Positions 49,485 to 62,327 are shown, counted from the stretch's first letter. The stretch is DNA of 64,000 nt from Hordeum vulgare subsp. vulgare (GCF_904849725.1 NC_058519.1:183447703-183511702); one strand, 5' to 3'. Notes: generated from the sequence alone by a model not told the origin. Numbers and translations: made by a program.

Positions 49485-52357
49485 CGACACGTCTCGAAAG
49501 TATCCATATTTTTTTACTGTTTGATGCTATTATATTATCATTCTAGGATTCTTATTAGGCGTTTACTTGCTATTCTGTATTATTTTTGAGCATTAACCTA
49601 TTAACCGTGTGCCAAGTGCGAGTTGTCGTTTTCTGCATGTTTTTGGCTTTTCAGGAATACTGTACCAAACAAAGTCCAAATACCACAAAACTTTTTAATG
49701 ATTTTTTTCTGGAAAAAATAAGGACATGGAAGCTTCAGAACGAGACTAGGGGCCTCAAGGGGTGGCGCCAAGCCAACAAGCCATGCCCTGATGGCTTGGG
49801 GCCACCTCCCTTGGCCTCGAGTGCCCCTCTCTATCCTATAAATTCTCAATTATCCCTAAATTCTAGAGAGCCTTCCAAAACACTTTTTCCCGCCATCGCA
49901 AGTATCTGTTCCATCGTGTGCCCATCTGAAATCCTGTTTCGGTGCCCCGCGAGAGGGGGATTGATCATGGAGGGCCTTTACATCAACCTTGCTGCTCCCA
50001 TGGTGATGTGTGAGTAGTTCACCACATACCTACGGGTTTGTAGTTACTTCCTGGATGTTTATCTCTCTCTCTATGTTCTTCACTTCCATGATCACCGTGA
50101 TTCTTGAAGTGATCTATCTTATGTAATCAGTTTGAAAAGTGTGTTTGTTGGAATCCGATGAATAAGGAGTTTATGTTGAGATTATTCATGAAATATATTT
50201 AAGTCATCCCTGAATTCTTGTATGCATGATTATGATATCTTCGTAATTCCCTTCGATCTATTGATTTGGTTTGGCCAACTAGATTGATCTATCTTTAGTG
50301 AGAGAGGTGCATTGTAGTGGGTTAAATCTTGCGGTGCTCTATATCCGAATGATGAATTAGGGGACAAGACACATATTTGTATTTTTGCCACTAAGGATAA
50401 ACGATGGTTTTGATTCATATTAATTAGATTTTATTTGTCTACATCATGTCATTATTCTCCACACATTACTTTGTTTTACTTAATACTCTAGATGCATGAA
50501 GGATAGCGGTCAATGGGTGGAGTAATAGTAGTAGATGCAGGCAGGAGTCAGTCTACTTGGTTACAGATGTGATGCCTATATGTATTGATCATTTCCGTGA
50601 ATAAATATTGCATAACTATGTATTGTTATATCAATTTCCCAAAAGTAATTTGTTTACCCACTGTATGCTTTCTACGAGAGAGAAGCCTCTAGCGAAAACT
50701 ATGGTCCCCGGGTCTATTCACAAATACATTTACAAATGCTCTTAATACCTTGCTGCGAGTTATTAGTTTTTCTTTTATTTTACAATTTGCAATTATCAAC
50801 TATCATCTACACTACTCATTGCCTGCAACTAATGAGTTCATGGGGATTGACAACCCTCTTGCCTGCGTTGGCTGCAAGTGTCTGCTCTTTCAAGAAAAAA
50901 GACCCCCCGCTTTGTATTACAAAGCAACCAGCCAAACATCCAATGATAGGTGCTGGGGAGGAAAGAACACAACCACGTCCAAAAGAAATAAAAAAGAAAA
51001 TACAAAAGAAACAAATGTCGTCACCAGCGGATCGATGAAAACGCAAAAGACTCGCGACCACAACACCCACGAAGGATCTCCCACCAAGCTTCAGGACTCC
51101 AAAGCGCCGGTACCCAGCAACACCTCCAAGAAGGATTATGACAATGACGACGCTGCTGCAAGGGTTTCCCCCGGTATGCGAGGAGGCATGAGGAAGGGTA
51201 GCCCCCGAATCCCTCCAGGAAGGTTAGGCGAGACCCAAAGGTGTCACTGCGTCAGTGTCAGCGGGGCCGAAAGGAGTTTCCCCCGATCCCAACCTGTACC
51301 TTGGGCGCTTCGGATCCTGCCACCAAACCGACCTCCACCCTACACCAACTTGGTCCTAAAGCCCCCGCTCCGTCTCACCACGGCACCCTAAGGAGAGACT
51401 CGCATAACGACGAAAAGGAGCCGGGACTAGGAGTGGAAGCACCGTCGGCACGCGGGAGGACTCAACCTCCACCGTTAAAAATGGTAGCTGACCAAACACA
51501 ATAGCACGAGCATACCAGGCCCATGTACCGACAGGCCTGACCTGGATCCCAGCCCGTAAAGCTCCCACCATCGCGCTGCAACAGGCACGCCGTCGGTGAC
51601 ATCCCCCCATCCAAGCTGCTCCTCCTCACCACCACACAAAAGACAACACAACCATGCCTGGTGTTGGCCCGCTAGGACCTAGATAGAGCCTGCAGGGCCC
51701 AGATCTGGGCCGGGGGCGCGCTGCCGGCCACCCCGCACCACCATACCGCCTTGCCAAGAAGCAGCGCCGCCACCTCACCCGCCGCCTACCACCACCGCCG
51801 GGTTGCCGGACCACAGCCAGGCCGAGCTACACCGCCATCGCCCCTGCCTCGAGAAGGGGAAACGCTCGCGCAGGGAAAGGAGAACCCGCTGCCGACAACA
51901 CCAACCGGGCCAGGGCTGGGGGCGCTCGCCAACAGTGGTAGGTGGGGTAGGAGGTAGGAGGGGGGACGACAGAAGGAGGAGCATGGGTCGCCCCGGCCGC
52001 CTTCGAGGGAGGCGACGCTAGGGCGGGAACTGGAGATGGGGGAGAGGAGACGGGGGGAAAGAGGGGGGGGGAGCCCCAGGCAAGGGCGGCCGGCGGCGGA
52101 GGGCGAAGGCGGCCATCGGCGATGGGGTGGAGGTGGGGGGAACCCTAGCGGAAACCTAGCGGCGGATGAGGTAGCCAAGAGTTACATATTCAGTCCAATT
52201 GTTTGCTCTTTTGTGTGTAGGCCCCGAACAAGGGAAATTGCGTGGTTCTCCTATTGGATCGATAATGTTGGTTCTCACCGAGGAAAATACTTATCTATAC
52301 TGTGATGCATCATTCCCTCCTCTTTGGGGAAAAACCCAATGAAGATCAGAAGTATTG
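49485..52357 (+). repeat. 3' LTR of the old Gypsy element, split by an insertion
   Basis: A purine-rich tract (AAGCTTGGGATGC, 49472-49484) precedes it. The LTR sequence is collinear with 44033-45599 except for the insertion at 50891-52199. Confidence 0.82.
50891..52199 (-). mobile_element. Short non-LTR retroelement inserted in the LTR
   Basis: The flanking 12-bp duplication is TGTCTGCTCTTT (50879-50890) and TGTTTGCTCTTT (52200-52211), and the other LTR has the uninterrupted site at about 45445. On the minus strand the element starts with a GC-rich leader (CTAGGGTTTCCGCTAGGGTT near 52150) and ends with TTGTAATACAAAGCGGGGGG and a T-rich, A-poor tail. It is 1.3 kb and lacks reverse transcriptase, so it is non-autonomous or deleted. 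A Pro/Ser-rich minus-strand frame (52178-51786) lies in the GC-rich part; it may be a LINE ORF1 leader or chance. Confidence 0.7.
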
Positions 52358-52362
52358 GTGGT

Positions 52363-53154
52363 GAGCACTAAGCTTAGAGAAGGAGAGAGCCGAGCTTGAG
52401 CAAATAAACTCCGCGCATGCAATGCTGGACTACCTGTGGAATCTGAGTGAAAAACACGAGTGCAAATCCTGACTATGTGGTGGCATTGGTGGAATAACCG
52501 AAATAAATTAAGGGAGGGGGAGATGCATGTGTAGTGCGGGGATTTGGCACGCCGAACGGCCTGCAACACCAATGAGTATATACTGTTGTTTAGAACAAAG
52601 AAAAGAACAAGGCTGAAAACAAGTGGCAATCACCAACTTCTGAAATGTTGTAAGTTAACTTGGACAAGTCATATAAGCCAGTAGAGTCCTTTGTTACCCG
52701 GGGTGTGGTAATCTGGGATGAAGCACGATACGTGATGCTAGCTCGAGCTGGAAAAAGGGACCATGTCACAAACCCGTTTGGGGCCAAGGTCATAGCCATG
52801 AACGAGGCAATTGCTACGGCAGCGAACGTTGGGGCTTTCCGCGTCGTGTTTGAGACAGATTCCCGCTTACTCTCCGAGGCCCTCGACTTTGCTAGAGCTG
52901 ACACATCACCATATGCGGTTGTCATAGAGGACTGAAAATTCCAGCTTAAGATGCGGTTTTCGAAACAATATGTTGTTGTATTTCGTCGAAGTACCAATTA
53001 TGTAGCTCATGAACTAGAAAAGTCAGGCCGTTTATGTTTGCCTAATGACACCGAATGCTGGAACTCTACTGTATGGCCCCGAGTGGATGTTTGTGTTTCG
53101 GGTGACTTACACAAGCACCATTAAGTTATAAAGTGTTGCTTTCCCTAAAAAATG
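52363..53154 (+). pseudogene. LINE ORF2 RNase H-like C-terminus and 3' end
   Basis: The sequence resumes with ALSLEKERAELEQINSAHAM and a Trp-rich stretch (WWHWWNNRNK after a frameshift), then an RVT_3/RNase H-type domain in which FETDSRLLSEAL carries the conserved ETDS motif (about 52850-52890). VFRRSTNYVAHELEKSG is the family C-terminal H-containing motif. The 3' end has a short A tract at about 53146-53153. In-frame stops are present. Confidence 0.82.
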
Positions 53155-53164
53155 TAGCTACCGA

Positions 53165-53640
53165 CATTACCATTACTCGAAAAATGTAATATTACTTGAA
53201 AAAAGCCACCAACATTACTATGTGCGGGCTTGAGATTTTCTAGTTAGCTTTTGTTGCAGCTCCCAGGTAGCACGATCCGTATCCAAAGCTTGCTCACTCC
53301 CACTTTTCATTCTCAATTTATGTTTGCTTCTATCACACCACCTTTTTTTTGGTGATTACCTACCAACTAGGCTACCTAATAATTCATGCAGGAATTCTAA
53401 GTTAGATCCTATTTCTATCCAAATGAATCGCAACCTAGTAATATTGAGGACATGATACTAGCATATTAAGAGTTTGATCGGCTCTATCATCGGTCATATT
53501 TTTGGGTTCAACTATTTTGCTTGTGTTCAATGCTGCATGAGGAAAAGAGTGTTGTAGGATGAATTTAGGATAATGCCTCGAAGACGAGATCTATGGTTCT
53601 TGCCAAATTTGATGACCAAGGTCAGGCTAGCCTTTGTAGT
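53165..53640. other. Unassigned sequence after the LINE
   Basis: No gene or transposon terminus was recognised. Short direct repeats (ACATTACCATTACT and ACATTACTATG) lie at its start. Confidence 0.4.
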
Positions 53641-55000
53641 AAGTATGTTGTTACTACGTACGAACACCTAGGTAACTTTTTGGTTACAAAACGTTTTAGT
53701 TACAAAACTGGACCGTCCATACTACAAAGGTGGTAACAACTTAATCACTTTGTTGGCAATTAATACTTGGTATCTATACAAGTGAAGGTTATTGAAACAT
53801 ACCCTGGTAACTTTTTTCGTGTAAATAGCACGATAGTTTAGCACCACAACCCTGACAACTTAGGTACAAACACCACAGTAACTTTGACTTGGAGAAAAAA
53901 GTTGTTAAAACATACCTAATAACTTCTGCGTAAATAGCATGATAATATATGCACCGTAGACGTGCTGTCTTAGGTACAAATACTACACTAACTTTTATTG
54001 GGGAAGTTTTTGTTGAAAACATACTCGATTACTTCTATGTAAATAGCATGTTAATATACATACCACATACCTGATAACTTATGTAGAACATACCGTGATA
54101 ACTTTGACCGAGGAAAATAAGTTTTTGAAAACATACTCCGGGTAAGTTCTTTGTAAATAACATGATACTATATGCACCATAGACCTAATAACTTATGAAC
54201 AAACACCATGTTAACTTTAACCCTGAAAAATAGGGTTGTTGAAAACAAAACTCGACAACTTTTGGGTAAAAAACATGATGGAAACCCCACAGACCGGACA
54301 ACTTATGTGCAAACACCACATTAACTTTGAACCGGTGAAAAAAGGTTGCTGAAAGCATACCCCCAATGACTTTAGTGTAATTAGCATGTTAATAAACGCA
54401 CCACAAACGTGATAACTTATCTACAACCACCGCAGTAACTTTTATCTGGAGGAAAATAGTTGTGAGAAACATGCTCTCAGGAACTTCTATGTAAATAGTA
54501 TGGTAATATATGCACCACAAACAAGACTTAGTAACTTTGACATGTGCAAACTAGTTGAAAACATACCTATAGTAGCTTTTGTGCGACTATTATCATAATA
54601 TACACACCAGAGACCTGGAAACTTATGTAGAAACACCATGGTAACTTTGAATTGGGAAAAAATTGTTAAAAGCTTACACCGGTAATTTATATGTAAATAG
54701 CATGGTAACTTACGCACCACAGAGGTGATAACTCATGTCCAAACAACGTGGTAATTTTAAATGCTATATGTTGAATACATACCCCAAGTAACTTATGTGT
54801 GAATAGCATGGTAATATACATATCGCTGGGGTAGTAACTTACACACAAACACAACAATAAATTTAATCTGGGAAAAAGGTTGTTTCAAATATACCCTTGG
54901 TAACTTCCATGCAAACATGATGGTAATATACACACCACATATGTGGACTCAGTCCATACATGGAAATTTTGACTTAAGGAAGTCACCAGAACATACCTAC
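53640..55000. repeat. Degenerate tandem array, period about 100-114 bp
   Basis: Units begin with TAGCATGGTAATATA-like sequence at 53826, 53935, 54044, 54158, 54271, 54382, 54496, 54598, 54698, 54804 and about 54914. Each contains ATAACTTATGTACAAACACCA, GTAACTTTGA and a GGGAAAAA..GTTGTTGAAA segment. Weaker similarity extends to about 55270. Stops occur in all frames. I do not know the parent element; similar arrays can lie inside large DNA transposons. Confidence 0.8.
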
Positions 55001-55413
55001 ATAGGACCTAGTTTTAAAGATCCCGTCGCATCGAATTTCCATATGAAAATGCTTTATGAATCGACTGATAGTTTGAGTTCCATAACATTTTGAATTTATA
55101 ACTTGAAGAGAATATATGATGGCATGTGCTTTTTTTCTCTAGTGCATTTGGGAAGAAGGCCAAATGAGCCTTTATTCGCTCCAGTAATTTCTGTGTAAAC
55201 AACATAGTAATTTATGTAACATAGTCCTGATAACTTATGTAGCTCTAGTATGATAATTTTTGTCTCTAAAAAACGGTCAAACCGTACCAACATAAGATCT
55301 AGTTTTGAAGATTCATGTAACGGATTGAAAGATAAAAACAGATTTTAAATCCCACTTTTCATTAGAAAGGTCAAACATTTTAAATTTCAAAATGTGATAT
55401 GATTCCGGCTAAC

Positions 55414-57086
55414 TCTTGGGGAACGTCGCATGTTATTTTTTTTCCTACGCTCACCAAGATCCATCTATGGAGATCAACATCTACGAGAGGGGGAGTGCAT
55501 CTACATACCCTTGTAAATTGCTAAGCGGAAGCATTGAGAAACGTGGTTGATGTAGTCGAACATATTCGTGATCCAATCATGACCCGTTCCGTGATCCAAT
55601 CACAAACGTCCTGATCAAGTGTCGAATGGACGACACCTTCACGTTCAGCACAGGTACAGTCCGATGATGCCTTCACCACCTCGATCTAGCAAGCGTGGGT
55701 AAACTGGTATATGAGTTCTCCGGCATCACAACGGCGTGGTAGCGTTGGTGGTGGTGCGATCTCACCACGGCTTCGCCAAGCGCTATCGTAGATGTGTTTT
55801 AGAGGAGAAATCGATCTAGGGAGAGAGGTATGGCTGCACCTATGCGTTGGGCTGGTGCTGCCCTCTCTCTCCCTCTGTATATATAGGAGGAGGGGATAGG
55901 TAGGGCGCAGCCTTGGCTCCTCCTCCAAGGGAGGGTTGTCCGGCCAAGTGGGGAGGAGTCCACCTCCAACAAGGGAGGTGGGCACCCAAGGGAGGAGTCC
56001 GTCCTCCTCAAGGCACCTCCCCACCTACTACTTGGGCGCACAGGCTTCTTTGGGGTTGGCCACCCAGTCCACCAGGGGCTAGTGCGCCACCTCTTAGGAC
56101 AATGTGGCCCTCGAGGTGGTGGCCCTCTCCCGGTGGACCCCAGAACCCTTTCGGCACTATCGGTACAATACCGGAAAACCCTAAAACTTTTCCAGAACCC
56201 GAATACCACTTTCCTATATATAAATCTTTACGTCTGAATAATTTACGAGCTCCTCATGACGTTCGGGTTCTCATTCGGGACTCCGAACAACCTTCCGTCA
56301 CCAACACAATAACTCAACTAAATATATATCGTCACCGAACGTTAAGTGTGCACACCGTGCATGTTCGAGAACTTTGTAGACATGACTGAGACACCTTTAC
56401 GGTCAATAAACAATAGCAGGACCTAGATGCTCATATTGGTTCCTTCATATTCTACAAAGATCTTTATAGGTCAAAGAACGATGTCAAGGATTCAATCAAT
56501 TTCGTATAGAGTTCCCTTTGTCCATCGGTATGTTACTTGCCCGAGATTCGATCGTCAGTATATCCATACCTAGTTCAATGTCGTTAACGACAAGTCTCTT
56601 TAATTGTTCTGTAATACAAGATCTTGTGACTAACTCATTGGTCACATTGCTTGCAAGCTTGTTGTGATGTTGTATTATCGAGTGGGCCCCAAGACACCTC
56701 TCGGTCACATGGAGTGACAAATCCCAGTCTTGATCCATGCCAAAACCACAAACACCCTCGGAGATACCTGTAGAGCATATTTATAGTCATCCAGTTATGT
56801 TGTGACATTTGATACCCACAAGGTATTCCTCCGGTGTCAGTGAGTTGCATGATCTCATGGTCATAGGAACATATACATTGACATGCAGAAAGGAATAAGA
56901 GTAAACTGAATACGATCAAACACTATGCTTAAGGTTTGTGTCTTGTCCATCACATCATTATCCTAATGATGTTATCCCATTATCAAATGACAACTCATGT
57001 CTGTGGCTATGAAACCTTAGCCATCTTTGATCAATGAGCTAGTCTAGTAGAGGCTCACTAGGGACAGAGTTCTATCTATGTATCCA
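55414..57086 (-). repeat. Copia LTR (WIS/Angela/BARE type), 3' part
   Basis: On the plus strand it starts near TCTTGGGGAACGTCGCATG (family end TGTTGGGGAACGTCGC reversed) and contains TCACCAAGATCCATCTATGG at 55451-55470, a hallmark of this LTR family as I recall it. It continues collinearly to 57086, where Sabrina interrupts it. The LTR start is at 63887-64000. A TATA-like TATATATA near 55877-55884 precedes, on the minus strand, the CT-rich leader. Whether this is a solo LTR or part of a full element cannot be told. Confidence 0.88.
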
Positions 57087-58613
57087 TGATGTTTGCTGTG
57101 TACCCATGGCAATTGTGCCAGAAATACTCCTACTACGGCATGTTGGTATTCCCTCGAAGCGGAAAGGGTGATGTAGCACAACGACGGTAAGTATTTCCCT
57201 CAGTTTGAGAACCAAGGTATCAATTCGGCGGAAGAGTATCTCACCAACCTGCACAAACACAAAAGCTTGCACCCAACGCTATGAAGGGGTTGTCAATCCC
57301 TTATAGATTGTTTGCCAAGTGAGAACTGAAAGTAACAAAGTAACAAAGCAAAGTAAAAGAGGAGTTGTAAACGATGGATGTGAATAGACCTGGGGGCCGT
57401 AGTGTTTACTAGTGGCTTCTCTCATGAAAGCAAGTAGACGGTGGGTGAACAAATTACTGTCGAGCAATTGATAGAACTGTGCAGAGTCATGACGATATCT
57501 ATGCAATGATTATTTCTATAGGCATCACATCGAAACAAGTAGACCAATACTTTCTGCATCTACTACTATTACTCCACACATCGACCGCTATCCAGCATGC
57601 ATCTAGTGTATTAAGTCCATAAGAAAAGAGTAACGCCTTAAGCAAGATGACATGATGTAGAGGGATAATCTCAAACGAATGATAAAAACCCCATCTTTTT
57701 ACACTTGATGGCAACTGCTTGATGTGTGCCTTGCTTCCCCTTCTGTCACCGGGAAAGGTCACCACATGGCAGAACCCAAAACCAAGCACTTCTCCCATTG
57801 CAAGAATCATAGATCAAGTTGGCCAAACAAAACCCAAGACTCGGAGAGACTTACAAGGATATCAAATCAAGCATATAAGAAATCAGCAAAGACTCAAATA
57901 TGTATCATAGATAATCTGATCACAAGTCCACAATTCATCGGATCTCGACAAAAACACTGCCAAAAAAGATTACATCGGATAGATCTCCATGAAGATCATG
58001 GAGAACTTTGTATTGAAGATCCAAGAGAGAGAAGAAGCCATCTAGCTACTAACTACGAACCCGTAGGTCTGAACTGAACTACTCATGAGTCATTGGAGCG
58101 GCGATGATGATGATGAAGCCCTCCACCTCCAAAGTCCCCTCCGGCAGGGCACCGGGAAGGGTCTCCAGATGAGATCTCACGGAAACTGAAGCTTGCGCCG
58201 GCGGAAAGTATTTTCGAGGCTCCCCTGATTCTTTGCGGAATATTTGGGAATATAGAGGGGCAAAACCTAGGTCAGGAGGCGGCCAGGGAAGCCACAAGCT
58301 TGCCCACCGCCGCCTCCCCCTGGTGGCGGAGTGGGCCCTTGTGGGCTCCCTAGGGCCCACCTGGCCTGGCCCAAAGTCTCCATGGACTTCTTCCGTTCGG
58401 GAAAAACCAATTCGGGGTTTTTCTTCCGTTTGGACTCCCTTCCAAAATCAGATCTGAAAAGAGTCAAAAACACGGAAAAACAGGAACTGGCACTTGGCAC
58501 TCAATCAATAAGTTAGTCCCCAAAAAGATATAAAAAGGTACATAAAACATACAAAGAAGACAAGATAACAACGTGAAACCATCAAAAATTGTAGATACGT
58601 TTGAGACATATCA
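57087..58613 (-). repeat. 3' LTR of Sabrina
   Basis: 1,527 bp, TGATGTTTGC... to ...GACATATCA on the plus strand. It is followed by the polypurine tract (plus-strand AGCATCCCCAAGCTT, 58614-58628). Confidence 0.92.
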
Positions 58614-60269
58614 AGCATCCCCAAGCTTCACTCCTGCTCGTCCTCGAGTAGGGAAGTGATAAGAATGAATTTTTGATGCTTTCATGCTACCTAGCATAGG
58701 TGTCCTTTGTAATTCCTCTTATGTGACGTGAATGTTTAGATCAATTAGATTCAAAACAATAGTTTGCTATTGACGTTGAAACAATAATAATTCAAGCAAA
58801 CTAGCAAAGTAATCATGAACTTTCAAAATAGCAAGGCCAAAAGAAAGTTATCCCTACAAAAGCATATAGTATGGCTATGCTCTATCATCATTGCACAACT
58901 TATTTAAATCATGCACAACCCCGGTATTGGCCAAGTAATTGTTTCACACCTTTACTTTCTCAAACATTTTCAACTCTCACGCAATACATGAGCGTGAGCC
59001 ATGGTTATAGCACTATATATGGTGTGGAGTATGGTGGAGGTTGCAAGACAAAAAGGAGAAGATAGTCACATTAACTAGGCATATCAATGAGTTGTGGAGA
59101 TGATCATCAATAGATATCAATGTGAGTGAGTAGGGAGTGCCATACAAATGATGCACTAGAGCTACAAGTAAGTGAAAGCTCTTAGAGAAAACTAGTGGGC
59201 ATGCATCCAACTTGCTTGCTCATGAAGACATAAGGCAATTTTTGAGGAAGCCTATCATTGGAATATACAAGCCAAGTTATATAAGGAGAATTTCCCACTA
59301 GCTATATGGTGGTGACAAACCGAGAGACTCTCAATCATGAAGATCATGGTGCTCAAAATGCACAAGTGTGGAAAAAGTGGTAGCATTGTCCCTTCTCTCT
59401 TTTTCTCTCATTTTTTGTTTTATTTTGGTGGGCTCTTTGGCCTCTTTTTTATGGGCTTATTTGGCCTCTTTTATTTCCTCACATGGGACAATGCTCCAAT
59501 AATGATGATCATCACACTTTCAACTCAAAACTTAGAGCAATTATAACTCTATATGGAATGCCTTTGGTAGTGTACTGTGGCAACGATCTAGCATGGCATA
59601 GTCATTAATGGAAACATCATGCTAGCTATCTTACGATCTTGCAAAGGCAAGTAGACGTGGTGGCACATGTCATGGTGGTAGTTGCATGGCAATATATCTC
59701 GGAATGACTTTGCAAAAGCCATAGTAGGTAGGTATGGTGGCTGTTTTGAGGGAGGCTAATGGTGGATTTTGTGCACCGGCGAAAGTTGCACGACACTAAG
59801 AAGATAGTGATGGTGGAAGGTGAAAGTGCATCTAAACCATGGACTCAACATTAGTCATGAAGAACTCATATACTTGTTGCAAAAGTTTTATTAGTAATCG
59901 AAACAAAGCATTCAACGCATACTCCTAGGGGAAGGGTTGGTACGTATAAACCATCGCGCGATCCTGACCGCCATGCAAAGGATGACAATCAATATACTAA
60001 TCATGCTCAGATTTCATCACATAGCGGTTCACCATACGTGCATGCTACGGGAATCACTAACTTCAACACAAGTATTTCTAGATCCACAACACCTTACTAG
60101 CATGACTTCAATATTACCATAACCACAACTCAAAACTAATTGAGATGAATCAAACTTCTCTAACTATTCAATGCACATGAAGGAGGAAGTATTCGTATCC
60201 CTTTGGATAACTACCCTTTTGAGACTACTTTCAAAGAATAGATCAACTACCAAGCCACGCACCGCTGCG

Positions 60270-60375
60270 CTCTAAAATATATAAGTGAAGCACATAGAGC
60301 AAAAGTATCTAGCTCAAAAGATATAAGTGAAGCACATGTGAGCTGAACTGTCTACCAAAAGATATAAGTGAAGAT
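60270..60375 (-). repeat. Short direct repeat (ATATAAGTGAAGCAC type)
   Basis: Three near-identical copies of AAGATATAAGTGAAG lie about 30-45 bp apart in the Sabrina internal domain. The related Gypsy element has the reverse-complement phrase TGCTTCACTTATATCTTT at about 47561-47620. Confidence 0.65.
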
Positions 60376-61325
60376 CGACAAAATCACGACATGTGCATGT
60401 CTCTCTCTCTAGGTGTGCATCAAGGATGATTGTGACACAACAAAAATAAAAGACTCCTACGATACAAGACGCTCCAAGCAAAAACACATAACATGTGGTG
60501 AATAAAAATATAGCCCCAAGTAACGTTACCGATGGATTGAAGACGAGAGAGGGGATGCCTTCCCGGGGCATCCCCAAGCTTAGACTTTTACGGCATCCTT
60601 GAATCTCTTGGGGTGCCTTGGGCATCCCCAAGCTTGAGCTCTTGCCACTCTTTATCTCTTTGTCCATAAGAACTTCACCCAAAACTTCAAAACTTCACAA
60701 CACGAAACTTAAACAGAAACTCATGATAACATTAGTACAAGAAAGCAAACCACCACTTCCTTAGGTACTGTAGCAAACTTAAATTATACCTGTGCTGATG
60801 TTGGGTTACTGTAATTTCAATCTTCCATGGCTAATACCCCCCGATACTATCCATAGTTTCATCAAAATAAGCAACCAACACAACAAAAATAGAATCTGTT
60901 AACAACAGACCAGTCTGTAGCAATCTGTATGTTTCGTATACCTCTGGTACTTCACAAATTCTGATAAATTATGACAGTATTAAGAATTTGCATAGCAGTC
61001 AGCAGCAAAAGGAATCAACTCAAAAGCTCTTAGGGAAAAAATGAAAATTCTTTTCATGAGCAGAAAGTTTCTGTCTTTCCTAGCATGACCAAACGATAAT
61101 CCTCAAGACTAATCATAACAGTTTTCCTTGGCACAAACGCAAAAAGAAACACAAAAACACAATCATAACAGAATTATGAAAGTGTGGAAAACACAAAACA
61201 GAAAGAAAAAGGATAGATTCGTTGGGTTGCCTCCCAACAAGCGCTTTTGTTTAATGCCCTTAGTTAGGCATTGATTTCAATGATGCTCACATAAAAGTTA
61301 AGGATTGAAGCACAATGAGAGCATC

Positions 61326-62035
61326 CTAAAGCATGTGAAAATCACATCTAAGTCTAACATACTTCCTATGCATAGGCATTTTATAGGAAAACAGATTGTC
61401 AAGACAACCAATAGTGGCCATATCCAAGGAAGAAGAAAGAGACAAGAGCAATCTCAACATCACGAGAGGTGATTTGGTAACATGAAAGTTTCTACCAAAA
61501 TATTTTCCTCTCTCATAGCAATTACATGTGGGATCATATTCAAATTCAACAATATAGCTATCCCATAGGATATTCTTTTCCTGATCCACATGCATGCAAA
61601 GTTGACGCTCTTAAAAAATAGTGGGATTATCATCAAATAAAATCATGACTTCTCCAATCCCACTTTCTGTATTGTTGCAAATATCATATTCATCATGAGG
61701 TTTGAACAAATTTTCAAGATTATAAGAAAGATCATCACCCCAATCATGATTATTGCAACAAGTAGTGGACAAAGCAAAACTAGCATCCCCAAGCTTAGGG
61801 TTTTGCATATTTTTAGCATGATTATCACTAATAGGATTTATAGTGAAATCATTGCAATCATGTTTTCATCCAAGGAGCCCTCGTGAATCACTTCATGAAT
61901 TTCTTCCTCACAATTTTAAGATTCACGTATCTTACGCAAAACTCCAAAGGAATAGGCAATTTCCCTCAACTCAATAGCAATTTGTTCCACACGAGTGGGT
62001 CTCTTAAAGAGACTAGCAAGTGGATGAGGATCCAT
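61326..62035 (-). pseudogene. Sabrina internal ORF remnant
   Basis: Read on the minus strand from the ATG at 62035, the frame begins MDPHPLASLFKRPTRVEQIA, then breaks near 61920. A second stretch (61808-61611) includes QNPKLGDASFALSTTCCNNH and a third (61595-61326) includes MHVDQEKNILWDSYIVEFEY. It is acidic and Asn-rich, without a retroviral motif I recognise. In Sabrina-type elements this position holds the only coding region; its function is unknown to me. Confidence 0.55.
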
Positions 62036-62250
62036 ATCACTAGATTTTCAGCAGGCGAAGATGCAAGCATATTGAGGGCACATGGCACACAAAAGAACAG
62101 AAAGCAAGCGAGAGAAAAGGGCGAACGAAAAAAAGCAAATGAAAATGGCAAATGTGAAGTGGGGGAGAGGAAGACGAGAGGCAACTAGAAACAAAAGTAA
62201 ATGCAAGAGATGAGTTTCTGAGACCTACTTGGATAGATCTTGATTTCTCC

Positions 62251-62268
62251 TCCCCGGCAACGGCGCCA
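62251..62268 (-). other. Second tRNA-Asp-type primer site copy
   Basis: TGGCGCCGTTGCCGGGGA on the minus strand, an exact copy of the LTR-proximal primer site, 77 bp further inside. Confidence 0.85.
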
Positions 62269-62327
62269 GAAATAGGCGCGTTGTCAGGAGAATATTCTTC
62301 ACGATCCTCCTCGGCAAGCGATCCTCT

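Larger units (their letters stand above)
44033..52357 (+). mobile_element. Old Gypsy element (Sabrina-like), plus strand
   Basis: LTRs are at 44033-45599 and 49485-52357, the latter enlarged by an insertion. The target duplication is GTGGC (44028-44032) and GTGGT (52358-52362). Both LTRs have lost the initial T (CGATACATC and CGACACGTC instead of TGATACGTC) and differ at many positions, indicating an old insertion. The internal domain (45600-49484) holds only a decayed Gag-like frame and no reverse transcriptase or integrase, similar in layout to the minus-strand Sabrina element at 57087-63886. Confidence 0.85.
7671..53154 (+). mobile_element. L1-like LINE split into six segments by five insertions
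   Basis: The LINE pieces are 7671-9637, 18206-18829, 39669-41577, 42137-42173, 43733-44032 and 52363-53154, about 5.6 kb in total, the usual size for a plant L1-clade element. Domains appear in the expected order on one strand: ORF1 with zinc knuckle, then ORF2 endonuclease, reverse transcriptase, zf-RVT and RNase H, and an A-rich 3' end (CCCTAAAAAA at about 53144-53153). A candidate target duplication is TAGCCACCGA (7661-7670) and TAGCTACCGA (53155-53164), one transition apart. Reading frames carry many stops and frameshifts, so the copy is dead. Everything between the pieces is younger inserted DNA, each with its own target duplication. Confidence 0.85.

Noticed and set aside
53640..55000. 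Regularly spaced repeats resembling an array with spacers
   Set aside because: Not CRISPR: the units are about 110 bp, degenerate throughout, with no short identical repeat and no cas genes, in a plant genome.
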